DNA of 64,000 nucleotides, taken from positions 43,943,269-44,007,268 of the forward strand of contig OX439041.1 in assembly GCA_949317995.1 (NCBI GenBank), written 5' to 3'. This document shows, piece by piece, positions 43,047 through 55,565 of the stretch. The position numbers and the translations under genes were made by a program. The number at the start of each line of letters is the position of its first letter. Positions within the stretch are counted from its first letter, which is position 1. The notes below the pieces were generated by a model. The model saw nothing but the letters and a program-made list of their open reading frames with translations, was not told the DNA's origin and searched no databases. Source of the DNA: Acholoe squamosa. Taxonomy: Eukaryota > Annelida > Polychaeta > Phyllodocida > Polynoidae.

Positions 43047-44558
43047 GCATGCTAGGGTTATTTCTTCTATAATTTTTTTCGAATGACCAGATATAGTCTT
43101 TGCGGAACCCTATAGGTCTGCGAATGTTTTATTCACTAGTGTATGAACACCTATAGTATGTGTTCCGGGTCCCTCTTATGACCAGCTTATTGTATAATTC
43201 AGGTTGTATAACCCTTATTGCACCCTGAATAGCCTATTCGGATTTATAACTTCACCTATGAACAATCCGATAGTAGACTTGCTGCTGTGAGACGTATCCG
43301 GATGCCAGTTCCAGATCCCTGCTGTTACCCGTGCTAACCACTTACTAGGATGGACTTTACGATTTACCTCTACAACTCATCTGTACTCCCGAATGGACTT
43401 ATATCAAATACTACTATTACTTCCGGATCAACCTATATTGGACTATTATTTACTTATGTCAACTAAGCTTAAAAAGGATTACGTTTTCTACATAGTTGAC
43501 ACATCCGGACTATTATTCTACAATCTACACCATTCGGATATACTATAAACTTTAGCACTACTAGAGGATTGTGGGTAGCTGCCCCAAAATCAACTACCGT
43601 GTTCACTCTATATAAGGAAACCATAAACTTTAGCACGTCCATCCCGTGGTTAGCTGACCACACCTACCTACTAGTACCCGGAGGATACAGCAGAAGACTT
43701 CAGCAGCATTTATAATTTCTGTATATTGTATATAATGTCATATTTCTATTTTTTTATAATATATGTATGTGCATATCCACTAGATACATATTATGATACG
43801 GGTACATAGATATTTCTTGATACGGATCTCTGATTATTATTAGTATTCATATTATAAGATCCGTTAAACCTCACCAGAAAACACATATTATTGTCCTGCG
43901 AGACAAATTGTATAATAAGTATATTGATCTGGTGCTATAAAGGTTATTAGGTACACGGTGATAATATATCATTATTATATTCATTACCACACCGTGAATT
44001 TTTTTTCTTTTCTTTTCAAGTGTATGGTATAAATAATCCTATTCGTACTACTCACGGAATCCTTAACGGATTCGTATGTTAATAATATACGACATGTCAT
44101 TATATAGTGAAGTTACTATAACAGTCTTCTTTAAGACTATATATACAAATGTGGTGTTAATAACTACAAACACACATACGGATGTTATTATGTGATATAT
44201 TTATTGTCGACAGTTCCGTTACACATAACTGTCATCATCACATGTATACGATTCATATTACTTGTCTTATTAGTTATACCGTAAATATAATATAATATTA
44301 TGTGGTATAATAATTTAGCAGACAGTTCCGTTTCACATAACTGTCTCTTGTTCAAGTAATTCGTATAATATTTCAACATCCTAATCGTTATTTGTAACTA
44401 CATTTCACTATCGAATATATATATGACATTCGGTTCATACTTATTTTGGTGTTAATGTTATACCTATGGTTGTACCTCTATTACTAAAGGTTTAGACATG
44501 TAGAAATGTTATCCTAGTAATGTTATAACTATAACACCCTCCTAAATGTCTGGGGGAG
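43047..44558 (+). other. AT-rich 3' region of the large Gypsy element
   Basis: No coding potential seen. It contains a diverged pair of CAGTTCCGTTACACATAACTG-like segments near 44211 and 44321. It ends in the polypurine tract TGGGGGAG next to the 3' LTR. Confidence 0.6.
44551..44558 (+). promoter_or_regulatory. Polypurine tract of the large Gypsy element
   Basis: TGGGGGAG immediately before the 3' LTR. Confidence 0.65.
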
Positions 44559-44938
44559 TGGTGTAGAGGTACACGTTATTAAACCATAGGAGTTGGGTAC
44601 CGTCTGACGTGGCGGGTGAGTCGAGTCGTCGGACGTTCCTCAGGTTCCGGATAGGTGGCAGCACCGATCCGGGTCTGTGGGGACATCTGACGACGAACAC
44701 CTGGGTCCGTATATAAAGCCCAGGGCTCAGCCGCTACGTCAGAGGCCCTTCTGGCCTCCACACCATGTAAACCATTGTCTTTTAATATTAGCTGCCTCTT
44801 TGACATCATCCGGCAGCCGTGAGTGTGCGTTAAGTAATAAACCTAACCGTTGGCATACACTTGGAATACTGTCTTACTCTTTCTTTCCGAACCGTAAGAC
44901 CCGAACCCCCCAGGTCCGTAAGGCCACAAACCCTTACA
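44559..44938 (+). repeat. 3' LTR of the large Gypsy element
   Basis: A 380-bp LTR beginning TGGTGTAGAGG and ending CCCTTACA. TATATAA box at 44710-44716 and AATAAA at 44836-44841. It preserves the uninterrupted CTG target of the transposon in the 5' LTR. Confidence 0.95.
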
Positions 44939-45835
44939 ATATATTAGTAATTACTCATTATTTGTCAGCAATTAGTCAATATATGTTAGTAATTACTCAT
45001 TATTTGTCAGCAAATAGTCAATATGTCAGTAATTACTCACTATTTGTCAGCAATCAGTCAATATATGCCAGTACTTAGTCATTATAAAACAACACTTAGT
45101 CCATATATGTCAGTAATTACTCACAATTTGTCAGATATAGTGAGCAATTACTAACATATTGACTAAATGCTGATAAAATGTAAGTAATTACTATCATGTA
45201 TTGACTAATTGCTGACAAATAGTGAATAATTACTAACATATTAACTAACTACTGACAAATAGTACATAGATACTGACATATTTTGACAAATACCAGTCAA
45301 GGCAGGATGCACAATTGAATCAATGGCTATTTCTCTGTTATATATTGACTAATTGCTGACAGATTGTGAGTAAATACTGACATGTATTGATAATTGCTGA
45401 TATAGAGTGACTAAGTACTCACGTATATTGATTAATTGCTGACAAATTGAGTAAATACTGACATATATTGACTAATATCTGACAAATTGTGACTAAATGC
45501 TGATAAAATGTAAGTAATTTCTACCATAGATAGTCCATAGATACTGACATATTTTGACAAATAAAAGTCAAGGCAGGATGCACAATTGAATCAATGGCTA
45601 TTTCTCTGTTATAAATTGACTATTTGCTGACAAATTGTGAGTAAATACTGACATTTATTGATAATTGCTGATATAGAGTGACTAAGTACTGACGTATATT
45701 GATTAACCGCTGACAAATAGTGAGTAATTACTATCATACCATAGCACTAACACTAACCTGTTATAGCCTTAAACTCAATACATGTACCATAAAAACACAG
45801 ATTAACAAACAGAATGACGTCAACATTTTCAACAT
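44939..45835. repeat. 42-bp satellite, second large block with unique flank
   Basis: The first 190 bp run in inverted orientation (TTTGTCAGCAATTAGTCAAT) and the rest in the same orientation as 1440-3835. The higher-order module with GGCAGGATGCACAATTGAAT recurs near 45300 and 45572. The end (45735-45835) matches 3836-3935. Confidence 0.88.
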
Positions 45836-46180
45836 TTTTGGTGGTGGGTTTTGCCGCAGACGCGCAGAAATTCCCCCCCCCCCTCGACTGTACCCAGGTA
45901 GTCAAATATTTTTGGGCCCCCCGCGTCAGAGGTGCGGCAAACTTTCGCGCCCCTCTTTGATCTATAGTAGCATGCAGGCTTTTTGGCTAAAAAGGGTCAA
46001 TTTTTTTTAGCCCCCCTCAAAAGGGGTCAAATTTTTTTTCACCTGCCCTGCCCTGCCCCTCCAGTCACAGGATCGAAAATTCTTTGACCCCCCCCTAGTC
46101 AAGGCCTCAAAGAAATCTTAACCCCCTCAAACCCCACCAGCCCCCTCCCCCTATTAAAAAATTATCACCCCCTAAAAGAT
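45836..46180. mobile_element. Degraded G/C-run MITE related to 18045-18356
   Basis: It contains the reverse complement of the AGATCAAAGAGGGGCGCG block and the paired GGGGTCAAATTTTTTTT blocks of the 18045 element. Its own ends are too degraded to define. Confidence 0.55.
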
Positions 46181-46882
46181 GCCCTGACTGGGTGTAAAAA
46201 GCTGAAATATCCTTTTCAAATCCACTTGCCTTAAAAAAATAGCCCAGATTTTGAGCGCGTACCATTTTTCGAAGCCCGATGGGCTCTCGAAAAAAATATA
46301 GTATCTTTTCGAATTTGGAACCAATGTAAAGTACAATACTTCATAATTCTCAGAATCAGATACACTTGAGTGGGAATTGAAATTAAATGCTGAAAAATGA
46401 TGATTTTCATTAGCCCAGCTGCAGTTTAAACAGAGCATTTTTCACATGTGTAGCATTCCCATAGGGATAGCATTGGAAGTCTGAGTCACAAAAACTACCA
46501 GCCCTCCCGACTTCAGGACCAAATGGGCAGTACTAAAAATTGGAGTACAGAAACCATTCAAATATCAGGTGAAAGAGCATGACATGAATAATCTACATCT
46601 CAAAACACTTGAATGAACTATAAGCTTCCACTAACAGTGTCAATTTGTTTGAAAAATTTACTCCAAATTACTACGGTCAACTTCAAGTTCAACACACATA
46701 GAAACTGAACCGGTAACCACACCGCACCAATTTGACAAACAGAAGCTAGTTGATGTCATGTCTGAATTGATTTCACTGTAACCAAGCACCCAGCATTGTC
46801 ACCCACATCACTGTAACTAAGGCAGTTATGTGTTGTATCTGGTTCCTGGCATTGCCCTGCAGTTCCCTGGTTTGGAAAAGCA
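46181..46882. other. Non-coding stretch
   Basis: No gene or repeat recognised. Confidence 0.45.
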
Positions 46883-47100
46883 GGGCCCTAGACAGGGGGG
46901 TCCCATGTCCCTTGTCGATTTTAAGAAATGGCTGTTGTCCCTTGTCACCCAACCCCATGTCCCTTGTCGATTTTAAGATGTGACCTTGTCCCCTTGTCGA
47001 TTTTAAGAAGTGGTTTTGTCCCTTGTCACCCATTCCCAGGTCCCTTGTCGATTTTAAGAAGTGGCCTTGTCCCCTTGTCGATTTTACCCATCTGGGGCCC
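46883..47100. mobile_element. MITE with GGGCCCTAGA ends and TGTCGATTTTAAG subrepeats
   Basis: Ends GGGCCCTAGACAG and inverted CATCTGGGGCCC, with AAAAGCA repeated at both flanks. The interior has repeated CTTGTCGATTTTAAG units as in the GGGTCTAGA family, so it is a diverged relative. Confidence 0.6.
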
Positions 47101-47483
47101 TAAAAGCACCAAAAATGGACCACTACCCCCCGGGCACTACCCTCACCTTTCCAAGGCCCCCTACACTTAAATACTGGTCACAGGAACTTCTAACCCGGAT
47201 GAAATGAAAGGTATGGATGTAAGGATGAAGGCTGGTATGTTTATATTTTGATTTGACCGAAGTCTTCAGGTCGGAATTCACGATTTCCCGCGGGCAAAAG
47301 ACCCATTTGCTTTGCCCCCGCTTGGGCCTGTTTCTGTCCTGCGCACTGATTTTAATAGTCTGATAAATGACATGCCAAAAACGGGAGCCGATTTGGACAA
47401 TTTTTTTTTTCTCCTGGATTGGTTTATTCCCCCCTTCAATCCCACGGTTTCACAAAGCTCCCGTTTTTTTCATAGGTTTAGGC
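47101..47483. other. Non-coding spacer
   Basis: Nothing recognisable. Confidence 0.4.
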
Positions 47484-47955
47484 CATGGTAAGTCAGGTTA
47501 GGGAGTGGTCATTTTTTAACAACAGGGGGGGGGGCGAAAACTTTTCCGTCCTCCCCTCGGAGGGGTCTGAAAATTTTCCGCCCCCTTTTATTCTTTAGCG
47601 GTGCCATGGACCTGAAACACTGGATATGAAAGAAAGGCCTTCTTTGGGAGAGCTGTGCCATGGGTGTGTTTTCACCATCTGCCACTAGATGGCAATGGAA
47701 ATCCTTATGTGTCACTAGGTGGCAGCACAGAGCCAGCATGTTAAACATCTTATATTTTATTTATTCATAACTTATTCTTCCAAATAATATGTAAATTTTG
47801 TATATATAACTATAATTAACCATTATGGTAATGCACAGATAGATTATCTATGCAATGAAAACAGTACATCTGTAAAAGAGAGAGAAATGAGTGTGCTGCC
47901 CCCTGGTGGGTAACTATGGAAGTCTCCTACAAAATCTTGCAGTCACTGGCCCTTA

Positions 47956-49395
47956 GGAGATAATTTTCTTCTGTCCCTTAAGATTTTCATAGATCCATGA
48001 TTCAAAAGGATTTGGATAGCTATTTTCTTCATCTAAGTGACCCAAGTGATTTCTGATGGAAATCACAAGAAGAAAATTTTCTAGGAGGGGGCAATTTTTC
48101 TAAAAAAAATCTTCAAAAATGGAGCCTTTTCTCAAAAATAGCCACTTTTTATAACATGATGAAATAAGGTGAGTGACCAGAATCTACAAATAAAGGGCTT
48201 TCTGATGCTTTTTGAATAAAAGAGCTGTGACATAACTAAGTTGGGAAAAGAAATTATCTCGGATTGGTCATTCTGATAGAAATATAAAGCTAATTCAGGC
48301 CCAAACTCATAAAGTGGCAGTCAGGAGATAATTTTCTTTTGTCACTCAGAATTGTGATAGATCCATGATTCAAAAGGATTTGGATAGCTATGTTCTTCAT
48401 CTAATTGACCCAAGTGATTTCCGATCAAAATCAGAAGAAAAAATTTTAGGATGGGGGCAATTTTTGACAATTTTTCAGAAAAATCTTTAAAATCGCAGCC
48501 TTTTCTCAAAAATAACCACTTCTGATATCATGATGAAATAAGGTCAGTCAGAAACTACAAATCAAAGGCTTTCTGATGCTTTTTATTTCAAAGAGCTGTG
48601 ATATAGCTAAGTTTGGGAAAGAAATTATCTTGGATTGGTCATTCTGATAGAAATATAATGCTATTAAATTCAGCCCTGAACTCATAAAGTGGCAGTCAGG
48701 AGATAATTTTCTTTTGTCACTTAGAATTGTGATAGATCCATGATTCAAAAGGATTTGGATAGCTATGTTCTTCATCTAAGTGACCCAAGTGATTTCCGAT
48801 GGAAATCAGAAGAAGAAAAAATTTTAGGATGGGGGCAATTTTTGACAATTTTTCAGAAAAATCTTCAAAATCAGAGCCTTTTCTCAAAAATAACCACTTC
48901 TGATATCATGATGAAATAAGGTCAGTCAGAAACTACAAATCAAAGGGTTTCTGATGCTTTTTAAATCAAAGACCTGTGACATAGCTAAGTTGGGGAAAAA
49001 ATTATCTTGGATTGGTCATTCTGATAGAAATATAAAGCTAATTCAGCCCCAAACTCATATAGTGGCAGTCAGGAGATAATTTTCTTTTGTCACTTAGAAT
49101 TGTGATAGATCCATGATTCAAAAGGATTTGGACAGCTATGTTCTTCATCTATGTGACCCAAGTGATTTCCGATAGAAATCATGAGAAGAAAATTTTCTAG
49201 GAGGGGGTCAATTTTTGGCAATTTTTCAAAAAAATCTTCATAATCGGAGCCTTTTCTTAAAAATATCCACTTTTGATATCATGATGAAATAGGGTCAGTC
49301 AGAAACTATAGATCAAGGGCTCTCTGATGCTTTTTGAATCAAAGAGCTATGACAAAGCTAAGTGGGGCAAAAAAATTATCTTCTGTAGGTCATGT
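47956..49395. repeat. Tandem repeat, about 372-bp unit, about 4 copies
   Basis: AGGAGATAATTTTCTT recurs near 47956, 48323, 48699 and 49071, followed by GATAGATCCATGATTCAAAA and CAAGTGATTTC blocks in each copy. Unit lengths are 367, 376 and 372 bp. Confidence 0.92.
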
Positions 49396-49427
49396 TAAGG
49401 TCTACCATTAGTAGTTCGCATTTCTCC

Positions 49428-49497
49428 CACCAGGGACCCATGGCACAGTTGATAGACTGCAATGCTATACTGATTCAAATCCAGTCTTTCAGGTCCG
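49428..49497 (+). repeat. tRNA-like segment, possible SINE head
   Basis: ATGGCACAGTTGATAGAC resembles a D arm and ACTGATTCAAATCCAGT a T arm with a B-box-like core. Acceptor pairing is poor, so this is a tRNA-derived repeat at most. A diverged inverted version lies near 47605-47672. Confidence 0.35.
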
Positions 49498-49641
49498 TGG
49501 CGGTGCGTGGGTTTTTTTTTCCGGCAAAAGGGCCGAATTTTCCCAGCCTAAGAGGGGTCTGACTTTTTTTTGTCCCCCCCTCCAAACCCACCAACCCCCC
49601 TGTTGTTAAAAAATGACCACTCCCTAACCTGACTTCCCATG

Positions 49642-50726
49642 ACCACTCCCTAATTAGGGATAAAAAACAAAAGTCATAGTTTGTGAATTTTGAAAAGATT
49701 TTAACATGGTTTATAGTTGAGATCTTTCAAAATACAATGCAGTTTACATTGTTCAATTGAATGTCTGAGTTCCTCGATGGCCCCCGGACGTAAAACTTTT
49801 ACAGAAAAAAGAAAAGAATTTTTTCAATATTTTTTCTGTTAGTGTATTATGCAGTGAGTGTGCACAGAGCGCACTCACTGCATAAGGAGGACGGAAGATT
49901 TTTGGCTTTCCCTCAGATAAATTGTCATATCTTTTTTCCAGGTTCGCATATAGAAAATCAAGTTATATCATTGTGGAGAGAACATTCTTGGGATAAATAT
50001 GGCATTTTTTCAAAGATAAATAGCCAAGCATGTGTTTTTATCAAGAGTGGGAAGTCAGACTTTGGTAAATGGACCATATTCTGCTCACCCTTTTTTCCTG
50101 CAGTTTTAGCTAAAATGGACCTCTAATATATTGGTTTGCGCCAATTTCCGCCAGTAAATTGAAATAAAACAATAACAGGACCTGAAAATTAACATGTTAA
50201 GGCATATTCTGGGAAAGTGTGAAAAACTGACATAAACATCAGAAATAAGGGCCCGGAAATCAAAACTCCTTAAAATTATGTATAATCTATGGATGGATCC
50301 CATTTTTTTAAAACCATAGGGAACGGCTATATTTTAGCTCTGTTTTGAGGGGTCAAACATCAAAATCCTCGAAATATTAAGTGAAATGTGAATGATTTTA
50401 CATTTCAAGATTTTACAGAAATTCCACTGTATGCAAGCCCACAACCCTTCAGCTATGAAAGTTACACACTTAACTACTGGTTTTTAAACCACCATATATA
50501 AACTACTATATATAAAATACCTCGGCCCTCGAAGGCTGGCCACCGGAACTGTCAAAACGGAAGTAGTATTGATGGCGTGATTAGTAAAAGCTTAAAGATA
50601 ATTACCCATAATTTCTATTATTTAGTTCTTCCTTATTCTTAGGTCTAAAAATACCATTATTTCTATGCATATATATATTCTCTTCAAGAGGGTTTCAATG
50701 GTTTTGTTAACTTTTTGTCCATTATC
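49642..50726. other. Non-coding stretch
   Basis: Holds a LINE tail remnant (49755-49800, plus orientation) and a hairpin at 49847-49885. Otherwise nothing recognised. Confidence 0.5.
49847..49885. repeat. Hairpin with 17-bp arms and 5-bp loop
   Basis: 49847-49863 pairs with 49869-49885 at 16 of 17 positions; the arms include ATGCAGTGAGTG. Confidence 0.8.
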
Positions 50727-50783
50727 ACAGCGGGTCCCACTCCCCATGACCAAGCATGACAAGGGGGGAGGGGGGGTCATGGG

Positions 50784-51009
50784 TGTTATAATATGTCAAA
50801 ATATTATCTATATAATATTTCTAAAGACTTTGGTTACCTAGAATGATTATTTCTAGTCCTGTTAATATTGACCAATCAGAAGCCAGCACCACCTGTATGC
50901 TGCAGAGAGTTGTTTGTCCTTGACCTCACACTGAATACACTGTCATGGCCGACCAGTCTAGATCCCAGACCTGTGTTGTAGTTTCTATCTAAATACCTGA
51001 CTCCCAAGA
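50784..51009 (+). repeat. 5' LTR of the young Gypsy element
   Basis: 226 bp, beginning TGTTATAATATGTC. It differs from the 3' LTR by ACCAATC versus AGCAATC and at the last base. Confidence 0.93.
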
Positions 51010-51424
51010 TGGTGACAGCGAATAATTTTGAGAGTATGTGGTAGATGGATATCTAGACAACACCTGGAGGTCAGGATTTTTGCCGGATGGTCAAATGGGA
51101 AAGGAGATGGAAACAGATTATGGTGTGGTATTTTCATATGAAATGTATACATGTGCCTAGGGCTACAGACCTAAGGTAAGACAAGCCTTTCTTTCATATT
51201 GCACACCCACCTGCTGTGTTGCCCAATGCCAAGTCAAGCTGAATTTACCAAGGCAACATAATTATTGACAGTTTCTGTTGTAAAGTGACTGGAGAGAGAC
51301 TTTGTCAGTGTCACTGCTCCAGAGCATCCATACTCCATAGCCAGACCCATAGCCACCTGTCTCAGTGAAAGTGTCTCAGAGAAAGCCCCTATAGACTGCA
51401 TTTCCTTTTGTTTTATTCTGAACC

Positions 51425-54400
51425 ATGGCCAAGTTTAGTCCCCCTGACCCGTTCACCTTTGAGGAGCCCTCAAAGTGGCCAGAATGGAAGGAGAGGTACA
51501 TGAGGTTCAGATCTGTCACTAAACAAAAGAATGAGGATGGGGATGTCCAAGTGTCATCACTGATTTATTGCATGGGTAGACAAGCTGAGAACATTTTTAA
51601 GTCATTCCGCTTCGACCCCATCGCACAGCCAACCGCTGCCATACCACATCCGATAGACCCTAAAGACAACTTCGATGTAGTCATGAAAAAGTATGACGCG
51701 TACTTTATACCTAAAAAGAATACCATTCACGAGCGTACAAAGTTTTACCACAGAGTCCAAGAGTCAGGCGAGTCGATCTAGTGTTTTCTCCGAAGCTTGC
51801 ATGCGATAGCGGCGCATTGTCGGTTTGAAGATAAGGAGGATGAGCATATTCGTGACAGGTTCATCAGTGGCCTGAGCGACAAGACAATGTCGAAGAAGCT
51901 CCAGCTCGAACAGGACACTCTCACCTTGGACAAAGCGGTACAGCAAGCCCGACATAACGAGCTCGTCCAGATGCAGAACGAGCCATCAGCAGCCGTCAAC
52001 GCCGTTAGGGATGGTGGAAGGAGAAGAAGGAAGCAAGGGTCGTCAAAAGCTGAAGGTCAAAAGTCAAACGGCCAAGGTCATCGATCGAATGACCACAGTA
52101 AGAAGTCAAACACAAAGAAGTCGAAGCCGAAATGTGGTAACTGTGGTTATGTCCACCGATCGTCCGAACCAGACGCATGTCCAGCGATTGGTAAGACGTG
52201 CAAGAATTGCAACATGAAAGGTCATTTTCAAGCCGTATGTCGTCAGAAGGTCCAAGAAGTCTATGGAGATGACCAGCAGGACGATTACTTCTGCGGATCC
52301 ATTGACTGTGACGATAGCGACCCAGCATGGAAAGTTACTCTATCCATCGGGGGTAGTCAGCCCGTAGACTTTAAGATTGACTCTGGTGCCGATGTCTCTG
52401 TCATGTCATACTCCAAGTATCTAACGCTGAAGCCGAGACCGCCGCTCAGCGAGAGTACGTCAAACCTTTCAAGCCCTGGTGGTCCTTTGAGCTGTAAGGG
52501 AGACTTTACAGCCAAGACGCAGGTAAAAGGAATATGCTACAACTTCCGTGTCTTAGTCGTCGGAAATGAGGTCGAATGCCTTCTCGGGAGAGGAGTGGCG
52601 TCACGAATGGGACTCATTTCTAAACTAGACAGTGTCAAGGAAGGCGTTGGTTGTCTGAACACCGATCCTGTCAAGATCGTCTTAAAGGAAGATTCACAGC
52701 CTTTTGCAGTAGCAGTTGCCAGAAGAGTACCCATTCCGGTTCTGCCTAAGGTAAAGGAGGAGTTAGATCGTCTCCTCACTTCTGGCGTGATCCGTGAGAT
52801 CACTAAGCCTACAGCATGGTGTGCACCCATGGTAGTTGCCGTGAAGAAGACAGGCAAAGTGCGTTTGTGTGTCGACCTGAAAAAGTTAAACGTCAGTGTC
52901 AGACGTGAGAGGTTTGTTCTACCGACTTTAGAAGACCTCACGTCAAAACTGTCAGGAGCCACCATGTTTTCCTGCCTAGACGCCGCTAGTGGATTTTACC
53001 AAATCCCGCTGGCTGCGGAAAGCCAAGAATTGACAACGTTCCTGACGCCCTTCGGGAGGTACTGTTTTAGACGATTACCTTTCGGGATTACGTCGGCGCC
53101 AGAAATCTTTATGCGAAAGATGACGGAGGTCCTAGATGGGCTTGAAGGTGTTTTCACCTACATGGACGACGTCCTCATCTATGGTACTACTCCAAAAGAG
53201 CATGACGAACGACTAGCTACAGTGCTAGCAACCCTAAAGAGGGCAGGATTGAAGCTGAACCAAGAGAAGTGCTCTTACAGAAAGACAGAGTTAAAGTTCT
53301 TGGGACATAGGTTCACAAAAGACGGAATTTCAGCCGACTCAGAGAAAGTGGAAGCAATTGTCAAGATGCCGCCACCATCGTCTGTGACTCAATTGCGACA
53401 GATTCTCGGTATGGTCCACTATCTGGGGTCATACTTGCCGGATCTACATGTAGTCACTCGTCCTCTGAACGATCTGCTGAAGGGAGATGTGGAGTGGATC
53501 TGGGGTTCACCCCAGAAAGAAGCCTTCGCAAAGATGAAGTCACTCATCTCGTCAACTCCCATATTGGCTTACTATGACGTCAACAAGCCAACCATAGTGA
53601 ATGCAGACGCCAGTGCATATGGTCTAGGGGGAGTACTGTTACAAGACCATGGAGGTATTCCTAAACCCATTGCCTTCTGTTCAAGAACACTAAGCCCTGC
53701 AGAACAGAAGTATGCACAAATCGAGAAGGAATGTTTAGCGAGTGTGTGGGCGTGTGAAAAGTTTGACCGGTTCCTCTGTGGACTGGAGTCCTTCACGCTA
53801 GAGACAGACCACAAGCCGCTCATTCCTCTTATCAACACCAAAGACTTGGATAGTGTGCCGATAAGATGCCAGAGACTCCTCATGAGACTAATGAGGTATA
53901 AGGCACAAGCAAAGTATGTCCCGGGAAAGCAAATGTATGTGTCAGATGCACTTTCCAGGAGTCCAATGTCAATGAAGGCCGTCAGCAGCACGGCTGAGGA
54001 AGTTGACATGTATGTTCAGTCTATCGTAGCTGGGTTTCCTGCAACCCCTCAGAAGAGAGACGATCTGAGAGTGGCGACGCAGAATGACTCAGTGTTACAA
54101 GCAGCGATAGTGTTCACCTTGACGGGTTGGCCTAAGTATGAGAAGGATGTACCGGATGGCTTGCGAGAGCTCTATGCTCATCGAGCAATGTTATCAGTTG
54201 TAGATGGACTACTGGTTTTTGGTAGCAGGATAGTCATTCCAGCGGCCAACAGAGCAGAGATTCTTCAAAGGATCCATGATGGACATCAGGGAGTGACCAA
54301 ATCGTTAGAGAGAGCCCGTTTAGGAGTCTGGTGGCCTGGTTTGACGGCAGACGTCAAAAGGGTCGTTGGCTCTTGTGAACATTGCCAGACGCTGAGACCA

Positions 54401-55363
54401 ACTCAGCGAAAAGAGCCGTTGCTGCCGACACCTTTGCCACAAGGTCCCTGGCAGAGGATAGGAGTAGATCTCTGTCAGTTCAAAGGGAAAGACTACCTTG
54501 TGATGGCCGATTACTACTCAAGATGGATAGAGGTCTTACACCTATACAAGACCACAGCCAAGTCAGTGAAATACCGCATGAAAGATGTATTTGCCAGGTG
54601 GGGTTCTCCAAGAGAAGTTGTGTCGGACAATGGTCCCCAATTCGTCTCGGCGGAATTCAAGTCCCTGATCGTAAAGCATCGGTTTAATCATGTTACGTCA
54701 AGTCCATATTTGCCCAATTCTAATGGAGAGGCGGAACGTGCAGTCCAGACTGCCAAGCGAATTCTGAGTCAAAGTGATCCTTGGTTAGGTCTGATGGTCT
54801 ATAGAGACACCCCAATTGCCGCCACTGGATGTAGCCCATCTCAGCTCATGATGGGTCGTCACATCCGCACAACATTGCCAGTCATTCCTTCTATGTTGGA
54901 GCCAAAGTGGCCTGACAGAGAGGCTATTCTGTCAAGAGACCAAGCTTATAAGGATTCATACACCGACTACTATAACAGTCAACATGGTGTTCGCCCTCCA
55001 CAACCACTACAGGCGGGGGAAAAAGTTGTTATGAAGAGAGATGACCAGAAAGGTTGGAACCAGCCAGGAGTCATCAGTGGTGCCGCCAACGCTCCGAGAT
55101 CCTACATCGTGCAGACAGAGTCAGGAGTCGTCCGGAGGAATAGACGCCATTTGGCACCGAAAGTATCATCAAGCACAGCGCCAAGTACGCCAAAGAAACC
55201 AGGGAGCCCGCAGATTCAACCACCTCCTGCGAGTCCCATACAAATGTCAGATACCGCTGCGAGTGAAGCGGATGTTGAACCAGCAACAGCAGTAGCCGCT
55301 CCAGAGCCACGCCGGTCCTCGAGAGCCGTGAAGAAACCTGAGCGGTTTATTGAGAACTGTTAG
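51425..55363 (+). pseudogene. Gag-Pol polyprotein of the young Gypsy element, one internal stop
   Basis: 1,313 codons in one frame from ATG 51425 (context ACCATGG). A single TAG lies at 51779-51781 inside gag. Order by residue: Gag capsid region, zinc knuckles CGNCGYVH and CKNCNMKGHFQAVC (about 237-272), protease IDSGADVSVM (about 319), RT with CVDLKKLN and FTYMDDVLIYG (about 579-582) and RNase H (NADASAYGLGGVL, ETDHKPL). Integrase follows with HDGHQG and CEHC, then the DDE triad in GVDLCQF, SDNGPQF and NGEAER. A basic, Pro-rich tail ends it. Gag and Pol are fused in one frame, so no frameshift is needed. All catalytic motifs are intact. One base change could explain the stop; natural readthrough is less likely because the context is mid-domain. 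Confidence 0.93.
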
Positions 55364-55565
55364 ATTAGCTGTATGAGTCATCCTCACATTGGTCAGAATA
55401 ACACCAGAGGTTGACTTATGGGTATTGAGCAGTCTACTCTAATACCCAAGGGAACTTTCATATGTCATATTTCTCATTAAATATGTTCAGTCATATGGTC
55501 ATATCAAAAGACTCAATAACAGTCATATTCAAAGACTTAGTCATGAGACATTTTGAACTTTCCTT

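Larger units (their letters stand above)
30603..44938 (+). mobile_element. Large Ty3/Gypsy LTR retrotransposon with third ORF
   Basis: Two 380-bp LTRs flank the element. The left LTR is split (30603-30650 plus 32511-32842) by a later transposon; the right LTR is 44559-44938. I count two differences between them, so insertion is recent. The internal region is about 11.7 kb, roughly twice a standard Gypsy interior. Order: tRNA-His-type primer site, gag, pol (protease, RT, RNase H, integrase), a 0.5-kb GC-rich spacer, a third ORF, then 1.5 kb of AT-rich sequence and a polypurine tract. I see no clear target duplication (GTCAA left, ATATA right). Confidence 0.92.
47484..49641. mobile_element. 2.16-kb foldback element with internal tandem repeat
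   Basis: The outer inverted ends pair at 46 of 47 positions (47484-47530 with 49595-49641), containing GGGAGTGGTCATTTTTTAAC. Inner sequences are also inverted: GGACCTGAAACACTGGAT near 47611 pairs with ATCCAGTCTTTCAGGTCC near 49480. The middle is a four-copy tandem repeat of about 372 bp. There is no coding capacity. It shares its outer motif with the 18045 MITE. Confidence 0.8.

Noticed and set aside
30598..44943. A target-site duplication for the large Gypsy element
   Set aside because: Flanks read GTCAA and ATATA and do not match; satellite degeneracy prevents a firm statement.
49428..49497. A functional tRNA gene
   Set aside because: T-arm and D-arm resemblance only; acceptor stem does not pair and the segment is part of an inverted repeat of a transposon.
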